A DNA stretch of 64,000 nt from positions 1 through 64,000 of the forward strand of contig NZ_BAVQ01000005.1 in assembly GCF_000524475.1 (NCBI RefSeq). Direction: 5' to 3'. Position numbers and translations under genes: made by a program. Below, in pieces: positions 56,633 to 64,000 of the stretch. The notes under the pieces were generated by a model that did no database searches, was not told where the DNA came from, and worked only from the letters and a program-made list of their open reading frames with translations. The stretch is from Tomitella biformata AHU 1821 (GTDB lineage: Bacteria > Actinomycetota > Actinomycetes > Mycobacteriales > Mycobacteriaceae). The first letter of the stretch is position 1. Each line of letters starts with the position of its first letter.

Positions 56633-57256
56633 ATGGATATCCACCTCATCGATCATCCGCTGGCCGCGGCACGCATGACGACGCTCCGGGACGAGCGCAG
56701 CGACAACGCGCGGTTCCGGGCCGTGCTGCGGGAGCTCACCACGATATTGGTCTACGAGGCCTGCCGCGACATGCCCGTCGAGCAGATCCCGGTGACCACC
56801 CCGGTGACGGAGACGACGGGCGTGCGCCTGGCGAACCCGCCGCTGCTGGTGCCGGTGCTGCGCGCGGGCCTGGGCATGGTCGATCAGGCGCAGGCGATGC
56901 TGCCGGAGGCCGACCTGGGCCTGGTGGGCCTGGCACGCGACGAGGAGACCCTGGAGCCCAAGCCCTACCTGGAGTCGCTGCCCGAGGACCTGAGCGGGCG
57001 CCCGGTGTTCATCCTGGACCCCATGCTGGCCACCGGCGGCTCCATGGTCCACACGATCGAGCTGCTGGTCGCCCGCGGCGCCGACGACATCACGGCGATC
57101 TGCGTGGTCGCCGCGCCGCAGGGCGTCGAGGCGCTGCGCGAGTCGGGCCTGCCGGTGCGCCTGGTGGTCGTGGCGGTGGACCAGGGGCTCAACGCCGACG
57201 CGTACATCGTGCCAGGGCTGGGGGATGCGGGCGATCGGCAGTTCGGGCCGCGCTAG
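56633..57256 (+). CDS. upp: Uracil phosphoribosyltransferase
   Basis: The 207-residue enzyme makes UMP from uracil and PRPP. It shows [14 protein letters not shown], the PRPP loop in [14 protein letters not shown], and a C-terminal [11 protein letters not shown]. The ATG at 56633 is the family start; the open frame extends far upstream antisense to the Rv3311-like gene. Its stop overlaps the pmm stop of the other strand by four bases (CTAG). Confidence 0.95.
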   Translation: MDIHLIDHPLAAARMTTLRDERSDNARFRAVLRELTTILVYEACRDMPVEQIPVTTPVTETTGVRLANPPLLVPVLRAGLGMVDQAQAMLPEADLGLVGLARDEETLEPKPYLESLPEDLSGRPVFILDPMLATGGSMVHTIELLVARGADDITAICVVAAPQGVEALRESGLPVRLVVVAVDQGLNADAYIVPGLGDAGDRQFGPR

Positions 57257-58869
57257 AGCAGCCGCCGAATCTGCTCTGCCATCCGCTCAAGCAGGTCTTG
57301 GGCGAGGGCCGTGTCCTCGGCCACCGCCTCCAGGTACGCCTTGAGCTTGGGCTCCGTGCCCGACGGCCGGATGACGACGCGGACCGATAACCCGTCGGCG
57401 GAGGCTCCGGTCCAGACGAGCGCGTCCGTCGTGCGGGTGGGATGCGTCAGCAGGTCCGCGCAGGCGACCTCGATGCCGGCCAACTCGGTGGGCGGGCGGT
57501 GGCGCAGCCTGGCCATCGTCTGGGCGATCAGCGCCAGGCGCTCCACCCGCACCGAGACCTGCGTGCCGACGTGTGCGCCGAACTCCGCCGCCAGGTCCGC
57601 CAGAACGTCGTCGAGGGTGCGACCGCGTGCTTTGAGCGCCCCCGCTAGCTCGCACACCACCAGCGCCGCGGAGATGCCGTCCTTGTCCCGCACGATCTCT
57701 GGGGCCACGCAGTAGCCGATTGCCTCCTCGTACGCGTAGACAAGGCCCGCGCCCGCCCGCACCAGCCACTTGAACCCGGTGAGCGTTTGCGCGTGGCGTG
57801 CGCCGCGGGCGGCGGCGATCTTGCCGAGCAGCTGCGAGGACACGAGGGTGCTCGCCACCAGCCCGCCCGGGGCCGAGCGGGCCAACAGGTGCTCGCCGAG
57901 GATTGCGCCGACCTCGTCGCCGCGGAGCATCCGCCAGACGCCGTTGTCCGCCACTCCCACCGCGCAGCGGTCCGCGTCGGGGTCCAGCGCGATCGCGATG
58001 TCCGCGTCGACCTCGGCGGCCAGCGCCAGCAGCCGATCGCACGCGCCTGGCTCCTCGGGGTTGGGGAACGGTGCGGTGGGGAAGTCGGGATCGGGCGCGA
58101 ACTGGGACGCCACCACGTGGATGTCACGGTGGCCCACTCGGTGCAGCGCGTCGAGCAGCGTCTGTCCGCCGACGCCGTGCATCGCGGTGACGGCGATCCG
58201 GAGCGGCTTGCCGAGTTCGTCGGGGCCAGGATCGACCAGGCCGCACACCGCGTCTAGATACGCCTCGACAAGCTCGTCGCCAGCCGGCGCGACAGGCGCA
58301 CGCGGGACCTCGTTCGCGGGCCCCACCCGTCCGATGGCGTTCTCGATCAGCCGGTCCGCAGGGGAGATCAGTTGCGCGCCGTCGCCGAGGTAGACCTTGT
58401 AGCCGTTGTCGCCGGCCGGATTGTGCGAGGCCGTGATCTGCACTCCCGCAGCCGCTTTCAGTCGCAGCACCGCGAACGCCACCACCGGCGTCGGCAGTGG
58501 CCGGGGGAGCAGCACCACGTGGTGCCCGGCCCCGGCGAGCACCTCCGCGGCGGCGCGCGCGAACTCCGCGGAGCCGTGGCGGGCGTCGCGGCCCACCACC
58601 ACCGTCGTGCCCGGGCCCGTAGATTCGACAGTGGCCAGATAGGCGGCGAGCCCGGCCGTCGCCCGGACGACCGTCGCGAGGTTCATGCCCGACGGCCCGG
58701 CGCGCAGCGGCCCGCGCAGGCCCGCGGTGCCGAAGGCGATGGGCGCGCTGAAGCGTTCGGCCAGCTCGTGCGGATTGAGCGCGGCCAGTTCCGCGCGGGC
58801 GGCGGGGTCGGGGTCCGCGTTGATCCACCCCTGCTGTTCCGCAGTGAGTCCCGATTGAGCGGGCCTCAC
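57253..58869 (-). CDS. pmmB: Phosphomannomutase / phosphoglucomutase (PmmB-like)
   Basis: The 538-residue alpha-D-phosphohexomutase interconverts hexose 1- and 6-phosphates. The phosphoserine loop is [13 protein letters not shown], the Mg2+ loop is DPDADRC, and the sugar-binding region includes GFKWLVRAG. The GTG at 58867-58869 overlaps the punA stop (GTGA at 58866-58869), so the two are coupled. It would supply mannose 1-phosphate for glycolipids or ribose/deoxyribose phosphate use in salvage, as in some bacteria; mannose use is not proven. Confidence 0.9.
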   Translation of the reverse strand: MRPAQSGLTAEQQGWINADPDPAARAELAALNPHELAERFSAPIAFGTAGLRGPLRAGPSGMNLATVVRATAGLAAYLATVESTGPGTTVVVGRDARHGSAEFARAAAEVLAGAGHHVVLLPRPLPTPVVAFAVLRLKAAAGVQITASHNPAGDNGYKVYLGDGAQLISPADRLIENAIGRVGPANEVPRAPVAPAGDELVEAYLDAVCGLVDPGPDELGKPLRIAVTAMHGVGGQTLLDALHRVGHRDIHVVASQFAPDPDFPTAPFPNPEEPGACDRLLALAAEVDADIAIALDPDADRCAVGVADNGVWRMLRGDEVGAILGEHLLARSAPGGLVASTLVSSQLLGKIAAARGARHAQTLTGFKWLVRAGAGLVYAYEEAIGYCVAPEIVRDKDGISAALVVCELAGALKARGRTLDDVLADLAAEFGAHVGTQVSVRVERLALIAQTMARLRHRPPTELAGIEVACADLLTHPTRTTDALVWTGASADGLSVRVVIRPSGTEPKLKAYLEAVAEDTALAQDLLERMAEQIRRLL

Positions 58870-59693
58870 AGCGTGGCCACCACCTGGCGCAGCAGCGTGC
58901 CCATCCGCTCGGCGGCGGCGGCCCCCGCGGCGAGGACCTCGGCGTGGTTCAGGGGCTGCCCGCTCATGCCGGCGGCGGCGTTGGTGACCATCGAGATGCC
59001 GAGGACCTGCGCGCCGACCGCGCGGGCGGCGATCGTCTCGTGCACCGTCGACATCCCCACCAGGTCCGCGCCCATGGTGCGGAGCATGCGGATCTCGGCG
59101 GGAGTCTCGTAGTGCGGCCCGGGCAGACCGGCGTAGACGCCCTCGGAGAGCGTGGGGTCGATCTCCCGGCACAGCTCCCGCAGGCGCGGGTCATAGGCGT
59201 CGGTGAGGTCGACGAACTGCGCGCCGACCAGCGGGGAGCGCGTCGTCAGGTTCAGGTGGTCGCTGATGAGCACGGGCTGGCCCACGTGCATGTCGGTGCG
59301 CAGCCCCCCGGCCGCGTTCGTCAGCACCATCGTCTTGGCCCCCGCGGCGTGCGCCGCCCGGATGGGGTGCACCACATGCGCCAGGTCGAGGCCCTCGTAG
59401 GCGTGGGTGCGCCCGAGCAGCACCAGCACATCGCGCTCGCCGATGCGCACCGACAAGATGGTGCCGGCATGGCCCTCCGCGGACGGCGAGGTGAACCCGG
59501 CCAGCTCCGACATGGGAATCTCGGCCGTCGGCGCACCCAGTATCTCCGCGGCGGGCCGCCACCCGGAGCCGAGCACGACGGCCACCGAGTGGCTGGCGAC
59601 GCCAGTGCGGTGGGCGATCTGCTGCGCCGCGCGCTGGGCGAAGTCGCCGGCGGTGGCGTGGGTGAGGATGTTCTGGAAAGGCATGGGGTCCAT
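58866..59693 (-). CDS. punA: Purine nucleoside phosphorylase
   Basis: The 275-residue trimeric-type PNP splits inosine and guanosine into base and ribose 1-phosphate. It shows [20 protein letters not shown], the phosphate region [19 protein letters not shown] and [10 protein letters not shown]. The ATG at 59691-59693 is preceded by GGGAG very close by; ATG 59682-59684 is an alternative. pmmB overlaps by four bases. The pair works with add, cdd and deoA. Confidence 0.93.
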   Translation of the reverse strand: MDPMPFQNILTHATAGDFAQRAAQQIAHRTGVASHSVAVVLGSGWRPAAEILGAPTAEIPMSELAGFTSPSAEGHAGTILSVRIGERDVLVLLGRTHAYEGLDLAHVVHPIRAAHAAGAKTMVLTNAAGGLRTDMHVGQPVLISDHLNLTTRSPLVGAQFVDLTDAYDPRLRELCREIDPTLSEGVYAGLPGPHYETPAEIRMLRTMGADLVGMSTVHETIAARAVGAQVLGISMVTNAAAGMSGQPLNHAEVLAAGAAAAERMGTLLRQVVATL

Positions 59694-59699
59694 TCTCCC

Positions 59700-59820
59700 T
59701 TGGATTTGCTGTCACGGCTGCGCCGAGCAGCTCGACGCAACACACGGTGAGCTGGTGGATCACGTCTGCGACGTCGTAGTCGGCGGTTATGCGGCATATC
59801 GCTGTGCTGAGCGCGAGGCA
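59700..59820 (-). pseudogene. N-terminal fragment of a GAF-domain protein
   Basis: Minus-strand translation gives LSTAICRITADYDVADVIHQLTVCCVELLGAA, matching the start of actinobacterial GAF (and GAF-ANTAR) domains (D(Y/F)DVVDLLH-LT-CVELL). It is about 40 codons and then breaks off upstream of punA. No ribosome site or continuing domain is seen. Confidence 0.45.
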
Positions 59821-60202
59821 TCCGGCTGGCCGAACAGGAGAATCCTCAGGCCCGCCGCATCGCATACCTCACCGCAAAGTAGTCAGGATTACCCGCTGTG
59901 CGTCGACGCCCGGGAAACACGCGGTGGCCAGGGTGAAGCCACCAGCCCAACGCCGGACGAACATTCGGCAAAAAGTCGGGCGATGATACTGAAACATGCC
60001 TCTACCAGTGCTGACTGGACTACTGACCGGGTGGCTTTACGTCGCGACTGTGGGGTACAAAGGACCACAGCGAGATCAAATTATGATCTCCACCACATCT
60101 AAACGTGACGGTTGTACACACTTAGAAGAGTCCCAGACACCCGGCTCCTCAAGGTTGCAGACCAGGTTTTGGCCCGCTGCGCGTAGAGGGAGGATCACAC
60201 AA
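59821..60202. other. Gene-less region upstream of the wax ester synthase gene
   Basis: About 380 bp without a convincing protein. The only clear element is the 19-bp palindrome at 60072-60090. The open frames on the plus strand lack a ribosome site and domain similarity. Probably the promoter region of the following gene. Confidence 0.5.
60072..60090. promoter_or_regulatory. Palindrome GAGATCA-AATTA-TGATCTC, candidate operator
   Basis: A perfect 7-bp inverted repeat with a 5-bp spacer lies about 115 bp upstream of the wax ester synthase start. It has the form of a dimeric repressor site (TetR or GntR class). No adjacent regulator gene is visible. Confidence 0.5.
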
Positions 60203-61693
60203 GTGCTGTTGCCGATGTCTCCGACAGATTCGATGTTCCTGATCGGCGAGTCCCGCGATCATCCGATGCACGTCGGCGGCTTGGCGCTGTTCGCTCCGCC
60301 AGAGGCCGCCGACGCGCGGGATGTGCGCTCGATGCTCGATGCGGCGCTCACCCGCGGCGAGGTGGCCCCACTGCTGCGTCAGCGGGCCCGGCGGTCGGTG
60401 ACCTCGCTGGGGCAGTGGGGCTGGGAGACCGATACCGACGTCGACCTCGATCATCACGTGCGCCATGACGCGCTGCCGGCGCCCGGCGGGATGGCCGAGC
60501 TGATGACACTGGTCGCCCGCCTGCACGCCACCGCGCTCGACCGCGGCCGGCCGTTGTGGGAGATGCACCTGATCGAGGGCCTCGCCGACAACCGTTTCGC
60601 GGTGTATATGAAGATCCACCACGCCCTCGCCGACGGTGTGTCCGCGATGAAGTTGCTGCGCAGCGCACTCAGTTCGAACCCTGATGCGTCCGGCATGCCA
60701 GCGCCGTGGGAGCCGCTGGTGCGTGAGCGTCCTGCGCTGCGACTGGTCCCCGAACCCCCTGCTTCGCACCTTGGCCTCCTCGAACTGCCGGCCGGGGCGC
60801 TGCGCGCGACCCGTGGCGTTGTCGGCGAGGTCGCCGGGATGCTGCCCGCGATCGTCGGCACTGTCGACCGGGCGCGCCGTCGCCGCGGCGGATCGCTCAC
60901 CCTGGCTGCGCCCAAGTCCAGGCTGAACGTGCCGATCGGCGGGGCCCGTCGGTTCGCGGCCCGTTCCTGGCCGCTTGAGCGACTCCGCATGGTCGCAAAG
61001 TGTGCCGACGTCACCATCAATGATGTGGTGCTCGCGATGTGCTCTGGGGCGCTGCGCACCTACCTGGGCGAGGTCGGCGCGCTGCCCGACGACCCACTCA
61101 TCGCGATGGTGCCGGTCTCGCTGCACAGCGAACAGCGGGAATCTAAGGGGGGTAACAAGATTGGGGTGCTGATGTGCAACCTCGCCACTCACCTCGGCGA
61201 TCCCGCAGGCCGACTCGACGCGGTGAGCGCCCACATGCGCGAGGGTAAGGAGACGATGCGCGCCAAGAGCTCGGCGCAGCTTCTGGCGATGAGCGCACTC
61301 GGTGCTGCGCCCCTGGCGCTGGGCATGTTCGGCATGGGCGGGCCGATCCGGCCGCCGAACGTGATGATCTCCAACCTCCCCGGCCCCCCCGAGCCGCTGT
61401 ACTGGAACGGTGCTCGCTTGAGCGCGCTGTACCCGCTGTCTATCCCGGTGGACGGGCAGGCCCTGAACATCACCTGCACCAGCACCGACGATGAGATCGC
61501 GTTCGGGTTGACTGGCTGCCGCCGCGCCCTGCCACCGCTGGAGCCGATGCTGGACCACCTCGACGACGAACTGGGCGCCCTCGAACAGTCCGTTGGCCTG
61601 CGGAGCGTCGGCACAGCCATCCGCACCATTGCCTACCCCGCACACAGCGACCCGCAGAGGTCGGCCCGGGACATGAAGGAGGATCACGCATGA
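60203..61693 (+). CDS. Wax ester synthase / diacylglycerol acyltransferase (WS/DGAT)
   Basis: The 496-residue enzyme joins an acyl-CoA to a fatty alcohol or diacylglycerol to make wax ester or triacylglycerol. The catalytic motif HHxxxDG is HHALADG at 139-145. A PPNVMISNLPGP block near residue 390 is typical of the family. GGGAGG nine bases upstream supports GTG 60203; ATG 60215 (MSPTDSMFLI) is the alternative. A small ORF overlaps its stop in ATGA. Actinobacteria make storage lipids with several such enzymes. Confidence 0.9.
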   Translation: MLLPMSPTDSMFLIGESRDHPMHVGGLALFAPPEAADARDVRSMLDAALTRGEVAPLLRQRARRSVTSLGQWGWETDTDVDLDHHVRHDALPAPGGMAELMTLVARLHATALDRGRPLWEMHLIEGLADNRFAVYMKIHHALADGVSAMKLLRSALSSNPDASGMPAPWEPLVRERPALRLVPEPPASHLGLLELPAGALRATRGVVGEVAGMLPAIVGTVDRARRRRGGSLTLAAPKSRLNVPIGGARRFAARSWPLERLRMVAKCADVTINDVVLAMCSGALRTYLGEVGALPDDPLIAMVPVSLHSEQRESKGGNKIGVLMCNLATHLGDPAGRLDAVSAHMREGKETMRAKSSAQLLAMSALGAAPLALGMFGMGGPIRPPNVMISNLPGPPEPLYWNGARLSALYPLSIPVDGQALNITCTSTDDEIAFGLTGCRRALPPLEPMLDHLDDELGALEQSVGLRSVGTAIRTIAYPAHSDPQRSARDMKEDHA

Positions 61694-61839
61694 ACGCATC
61701 CGTCACACCGGCAGGATCTCGACGCGTCGCGCCCGGAGGGGCGATGAGCACGGCAGAGATCAAGGCCCGCATCGAGGCGATGTTCGCGGACGCTCCGGCG
61801 CCAGCTCCCGACGGATCCGGCGAGAAGAAGTCGGCATGA
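61690..61839 (+). CDS. Small ORF translationally coupled to the wax ester synthase
   Basis: ATG 61690 overlaps the WS/DGAT stop (ATGA, 61690-61693) and gives a 49-residue product. ATG 61744 inside it has a better ribosome site (GGAGG, four bases upstream) and gives a 31-residue product starting MSTAEIKARIEAMF. The first part is a predicted short helix with alternating charges; the end is Ala/Pro-rich with KK near the C-terminus. No homologue is recognised. It could be a partner or regulator of the acyltransferase. Low certainty that it is made. Confidence 0.45.
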   Translation: MNASVTPAGSRRVAPGGAMSTAEIKARIEAMFADAPAPAPDGSGEKKSA

Positions 61840-61955
61840 ATACCAATGGCGCAGCGCCCGTCGTGCTGGGAAACTCACATACATGCCGCGTTTCCTTCAG
61901 GCGTGTTCCTCTGTCCGGTTAACATCTGTACTTACTCACCGGTAACATCGTCCCC

Positions 61956-62651
61956 ATGCCATTTCTTGAGAAGCAGGGCGACGTGTTCATCTGGTACCTC
62001 GGCACCGAGGGCGAGGTGGACAGCGAGGCCCGGTTCAGCCCGGACTGGCTGAGTTCTGCCCACGCGATACTCGACGAGGTCGAGCAGAGCGAGGGGCCCG
62101 CCGCACTGGTCACCACCGCCACCGGCAAGTTCTTCAGCAACGGCCTGGACCTCGAGTACATCCTGCCGCGCCTGGACCAGCTGGACACCTACCTCGACTC
62201 CGTCCACGAGATCTTCCACCGCCTGGTGCAGTTCCCCGTGCCCACCGTCGCCGCCATCCAGGGCCACGCTTTCGGCGCCGGGGCCATGCTCGCCACGGCC
62301 CACGACTTCCGCGTGATGCGCTCGGACCGCGGGTTCTACTGCCTACCCGAGGTCACGCTCCAGATGCCGTTCACCCCCAGCATGACCGCGCTCATCACCT
62401 CGCGGCTGCCCGGCCAGACCGCGCTCGAGGCCATGAGCACCGGCCGTCGCTTCGGCGGCGCGGATGCCCTCACCGCGGGCATCGTGGACCAGACCGAGAC
62501 GGGCGAGGACCTCCTGGCGGCGGCCGTCGCGCGCGTGGCCCCGCTCGCCGCGCTGCGCGGGCCGAACCTCGGCGGCATCAAGGCCGGCATCCACGCGGAC
62601 CTGCTTGTGGCTCTCGCGGCCAAGACCACTGGCACACGTATCGGGGGCTAA
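61956..62651 (+). CDS. Enoyl-CoA hydratase/isomerase family protein
   Basis: The 231-residue protein is short for the crotonase family. ATGKFFSNGLDLEYIL contains the oxyanion-hole segment, and GHAFGAGAMLATAHDFRVM the second, with AAIQ before it. It lacks the usual Glu pair pattern clearly enough to decide between hydratase and Delta3-Delta2 isomerase. The ATG is at 61956. It probably takes part in fatty acid beta-oxidation, near the wax ester synthase. Confidence 0.8.
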   Translation: MPFLEKQGDVFIWYLGTEGEVDSEARFSPDWLSSAHAILDEVEQSEGPAALVTTATGKFFSNGLDLEYILPRLDQLDTYLDSVHEIFHRLVQFPVPTVAAIQGHAFGAGAMLATAHDFRVMRSDRGFYCLPEVTLQMPFTPSMTALITSRLPGQTALEAMSTGRRFGGADALTAGIVDQTETGEDLLAAAVARVAPLAALRGPNLGGIKAGIHADLLVALAAKTTGTRIGG

Positions 62652-62667
62652 ATGCGAGACTGAATGG

Positions 62668-63909
62668 GTGAGCCCCAGATCCGGATCAGCCGACGTCGAC
62701 CAACATTCCAGCGCCCAGGCGGGCGACTGGTTCGAGTGCTGGCTCGACGCGCATCGGGCTGACCTGGTCGCCTGGCGTCGCCACATCCACCAGAATCCGG
62801 AGCTGGCCCGCGAGGAGTACCAGACGACGGCATTCGTCGTGGCGCAGCTGCGCGCCGCAGGGCTCGATCCACAGGTGCTGCCGCTGGGCACCGGGCTCTA
62901 CTGCGATATCGGGCCGGCCGACGCCGACGGCAAGAGGCTCGGCCTGCGCGCGGACATGGACGCGCTCCCGATGACCGAGGAGACGGGCCTGCCGTTCGCC
63001 TCCACCGTGGCCGGCGCGGCGCACTCCTGCGGGCACGACGCGCACACCACGATCCTGATGGCCGCGGGCCTGGCGCTGGCCAGCGCACCCAAGCTGCAGG
63101 CCGGCGTCCGCCTGATCTTCCAGCCCGCAGAGGAGGTCATGCCCGGCGGCGCGCTCGACGTGATCGAGGCCGGCGTGCTCAGCGGCGTCAACCGCATCTT
63201 CGCCCTGCACTGCGATCCGCACTTGGTGGTGGGGACCGTCGGCGTGCGGGTCGGCCCCATCACCTCGGCGGCGGACGTCGTCGAGCTCAGCCTGCACTCC
63301 CCGGGCGGACACACCTCCCGGCCCTATCTGACGGCCGACCTCGTGCACGCGATGGGCCTGCTGATCACCGGTGTGCCGGGGCTGCTCACCCGGCGGGTCG
63401 ACGTCCGCTCGCGGACCGTCATGGCCTGGGGCGCCGCCCACGCGGGCAACGCGCCGAACGCCATCCCGCAGACGGGCATGCTGCGCGGCACCGTCCGCAC
63501 CGGCGAGCACTCCACCTGGCTGCTGCTCGAGCCGCTCGTCCGCGAGATCGTCGAGGGCATCCTCGCGCCGACGGGCGTCACTGTCGACATCAACTACCAG
63601 CGCGGCGTGCCGCCGGTGGACAACGACGAGCACTCGGTGGCGTTGCTGCGCCGGGCCGTCGAGACCCTCGGCCCGGACGTCGTGGTGCCCACCCCGCAGT
63701 CCAGCGGCGGCGAGGACTTCTCCTGGTACCTCGAGCACGTGCCGGGCGCGATGGCGCGGCTAGGCACGTGGTCGGGGCAGGGGCGCCGGGCTGATATCCA
63801 CCAGCCGGACTTCGACATCGACGAGCGCGCCCTCGAGGTGGGCGTCCGCGCACTGGTCAGCCTGGGGGCCCCGTCGCTGCGGTCGCCGAACCTGCCGAAC
63901 CGGTCCTAA
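62668..63909 (+). CDS. M20-family amidohydrolase (AmiB/N-acyl amino acid hydrolase type)
   Basis: The 413-residue metallopeptidase has the M20D fold: HIHQNPELAREEYQTT, metal-binding GLRADMDALPM and HSCGHDAHTT, PAEEVMPGGA (metal Glu), SSGGEDFSWY, and a dimerisation domain between. It hydrolyses N-acyl amino acids or similar amides; in M. tuberculosis the homologues are called AmiA/AmiB. GTG 62668 is the start; the open frame before it overlaps the enoyl-CoA hydratase gene. The downstream boundary is a set of tandem repeats. Confidence 0.85.
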   Translation: MSPRSGSADVDQHSSAQAGDWFECWLDAHRADLVAWRRHIHQNPELAREEYQTTAFVVAQLRAAGLDPQVLPLGTGLYCDIGPADADGKRLGLRADMDALPMTEETGLPFASTVAGAAHSCGHDAHTTILMAAGLALASAPKLQAGVRLIFQPAEEVMPGGALDVIEAGVLSGVNRIFALHCDPHLVVGTVGVRVGPITSAADVVELSLHSPGGHTSRPYLTADLVHAMGLLITGVPGLLTRRVDVRSRTVMAWGAAHAGNAPNAIPQTGMLRGTVRTGEHSTWLLLEPLVREIVEGILAPTGVTVDINYQRGVPPVDNDEHSVALLRRAVETLGPDVVVPTPQSSGGEDFSWYLEHVPGAMARLGTWSGQGRRADIHQPDFDIDERALEVGVRALVSLGAPSLRSPNLPNRS

Positions 63910-63910
63910 C

Positions 63911-63968
63911 CCCCCAGAGCGTCTCCGGACCCCCAGAGTGTCTCCGGACCCCTCAGAGCGTCTCCGGC
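63911..63968. repeat. Three tandem copies of a ~19-bp unit (CAGAGCGTCTCCGG)
   Basis: CAGAG(C/T)GTCTCCGG starts at 63915, 63934 and 63954, immediately after the M20 gene stop. The units are 19-20 bp apart. No hairpin or gene is visible in the last 90 bp of the window. Confidence 0.8.
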
Positions 63969-64000
63969 CCCACGTTCCGGCACTCCCGCGTCCGCAACGC

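Noticed and set aside
55472-57256. Long plus-strand frame of 594 residues ending with uracil phosphoribosyltransferase
   Set aside because: Only the last 207 codons match the family; the first part is antisense to the Rv3311-like gene.

Overview
The window is about 64 kb of high-GC DNA from a mycolic-acid actinobacterium (order Mycobacteriales/Corynebacteriales). The evidence is a mycolyltransferase-type esterase, a wax ester synthase/DGAT, an EspG-like protein, an R2lox oxidase, a SAM-IV riboswitch, an IdeR/DtxR-type iron box, and a core gene order (folD-DUF3017, metX-metY, icd, trpS, yihY, dacB, sdh operon, cdd-deoA, add, upp, pmm, punA, M20 amidase) that parallels, from memory, the Rv3356c-Rv3306c region of Mycobacterium tuberculosis. 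The genus cannot be fixed from the sequence alone. The region is mostly chromosomal core, with accessory insertions and decayed genes between core blocks.

Layout. 0-0.5 kb: the left edge is the end of an insertion sequence sitting inside a TrkH/KtrB potassium transporter gene. 0.5-13 kb, accessory: a secreted mycolyltransferase-like esterase, a GAF regulator divergent from a flavin monooxygenase, an XRE-regulated ABC export operon, a decayed methionine aminopeptidase fragment, a DHA2 drug transporter, a zinc-free NADP oxidoreductase and an ABC-F ATPase. At 13.17-13.39 kb lies a 45-residue ORF made of three exact-period decapeptide repeats, under a promoter with an iron box between -35 and -10. 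13.5-22.8 kb: trmL, monomeric NADP-isocitrate dehydrogenase, a lipoprotein, folD, DUF3017, metYX (behind a SAM-IV riboswitch and a Cys-Cys leader peptide) and the dimeric NADP-isocitrate dehydrogenase. 22.9-32 kb: an MFS pump, exonuclease III, a barnase/barstar-type RNase-inhibitor pair, trpS, a YihY membrane protein, and an IclR regulator divergent from a large FAD/Fe-S dehydrogenase.

32-44 kb: DacB-type carboxypeptidase, a hydrolase, an EspG-like protein, an oxidoreductase/TDT transporter pair, a cupin, aconitase and the sdhCDAB operon. 44-64 kb: cytidine deaminase and thymidine phosphorylase, two large membrane proteins (a DUF2254 fusion and a DUF2156 aminoacyl-lipid transferase-like protein), a methyltransferase, a second methionine aminopeptidase remnant, R2lox, adenosine deaminase, a VIT-family metal transporter, an acidic Rv3311-like protein, upp, phosphomannomutase, purine nucleoside phosphorylase, a decayed GAF fragment, wax ester synthase with a small translationally coupled ORF, an enoyl-CoA hydratase-like protein and an M20 peptidase.

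Functional themes: TCA cycle enzymes (aconitase, two isocitrate dehydrogenases, succinate dehydrogenase), nucleoside salvage (cdd, deoA, add, upp, pmm, punA), methionine synthesis by direct sulfhydrylation, cell envelope and lipid enzymes, and several small transporter cassettes. No tRNA, rRNA or CRISPR array was recognised.
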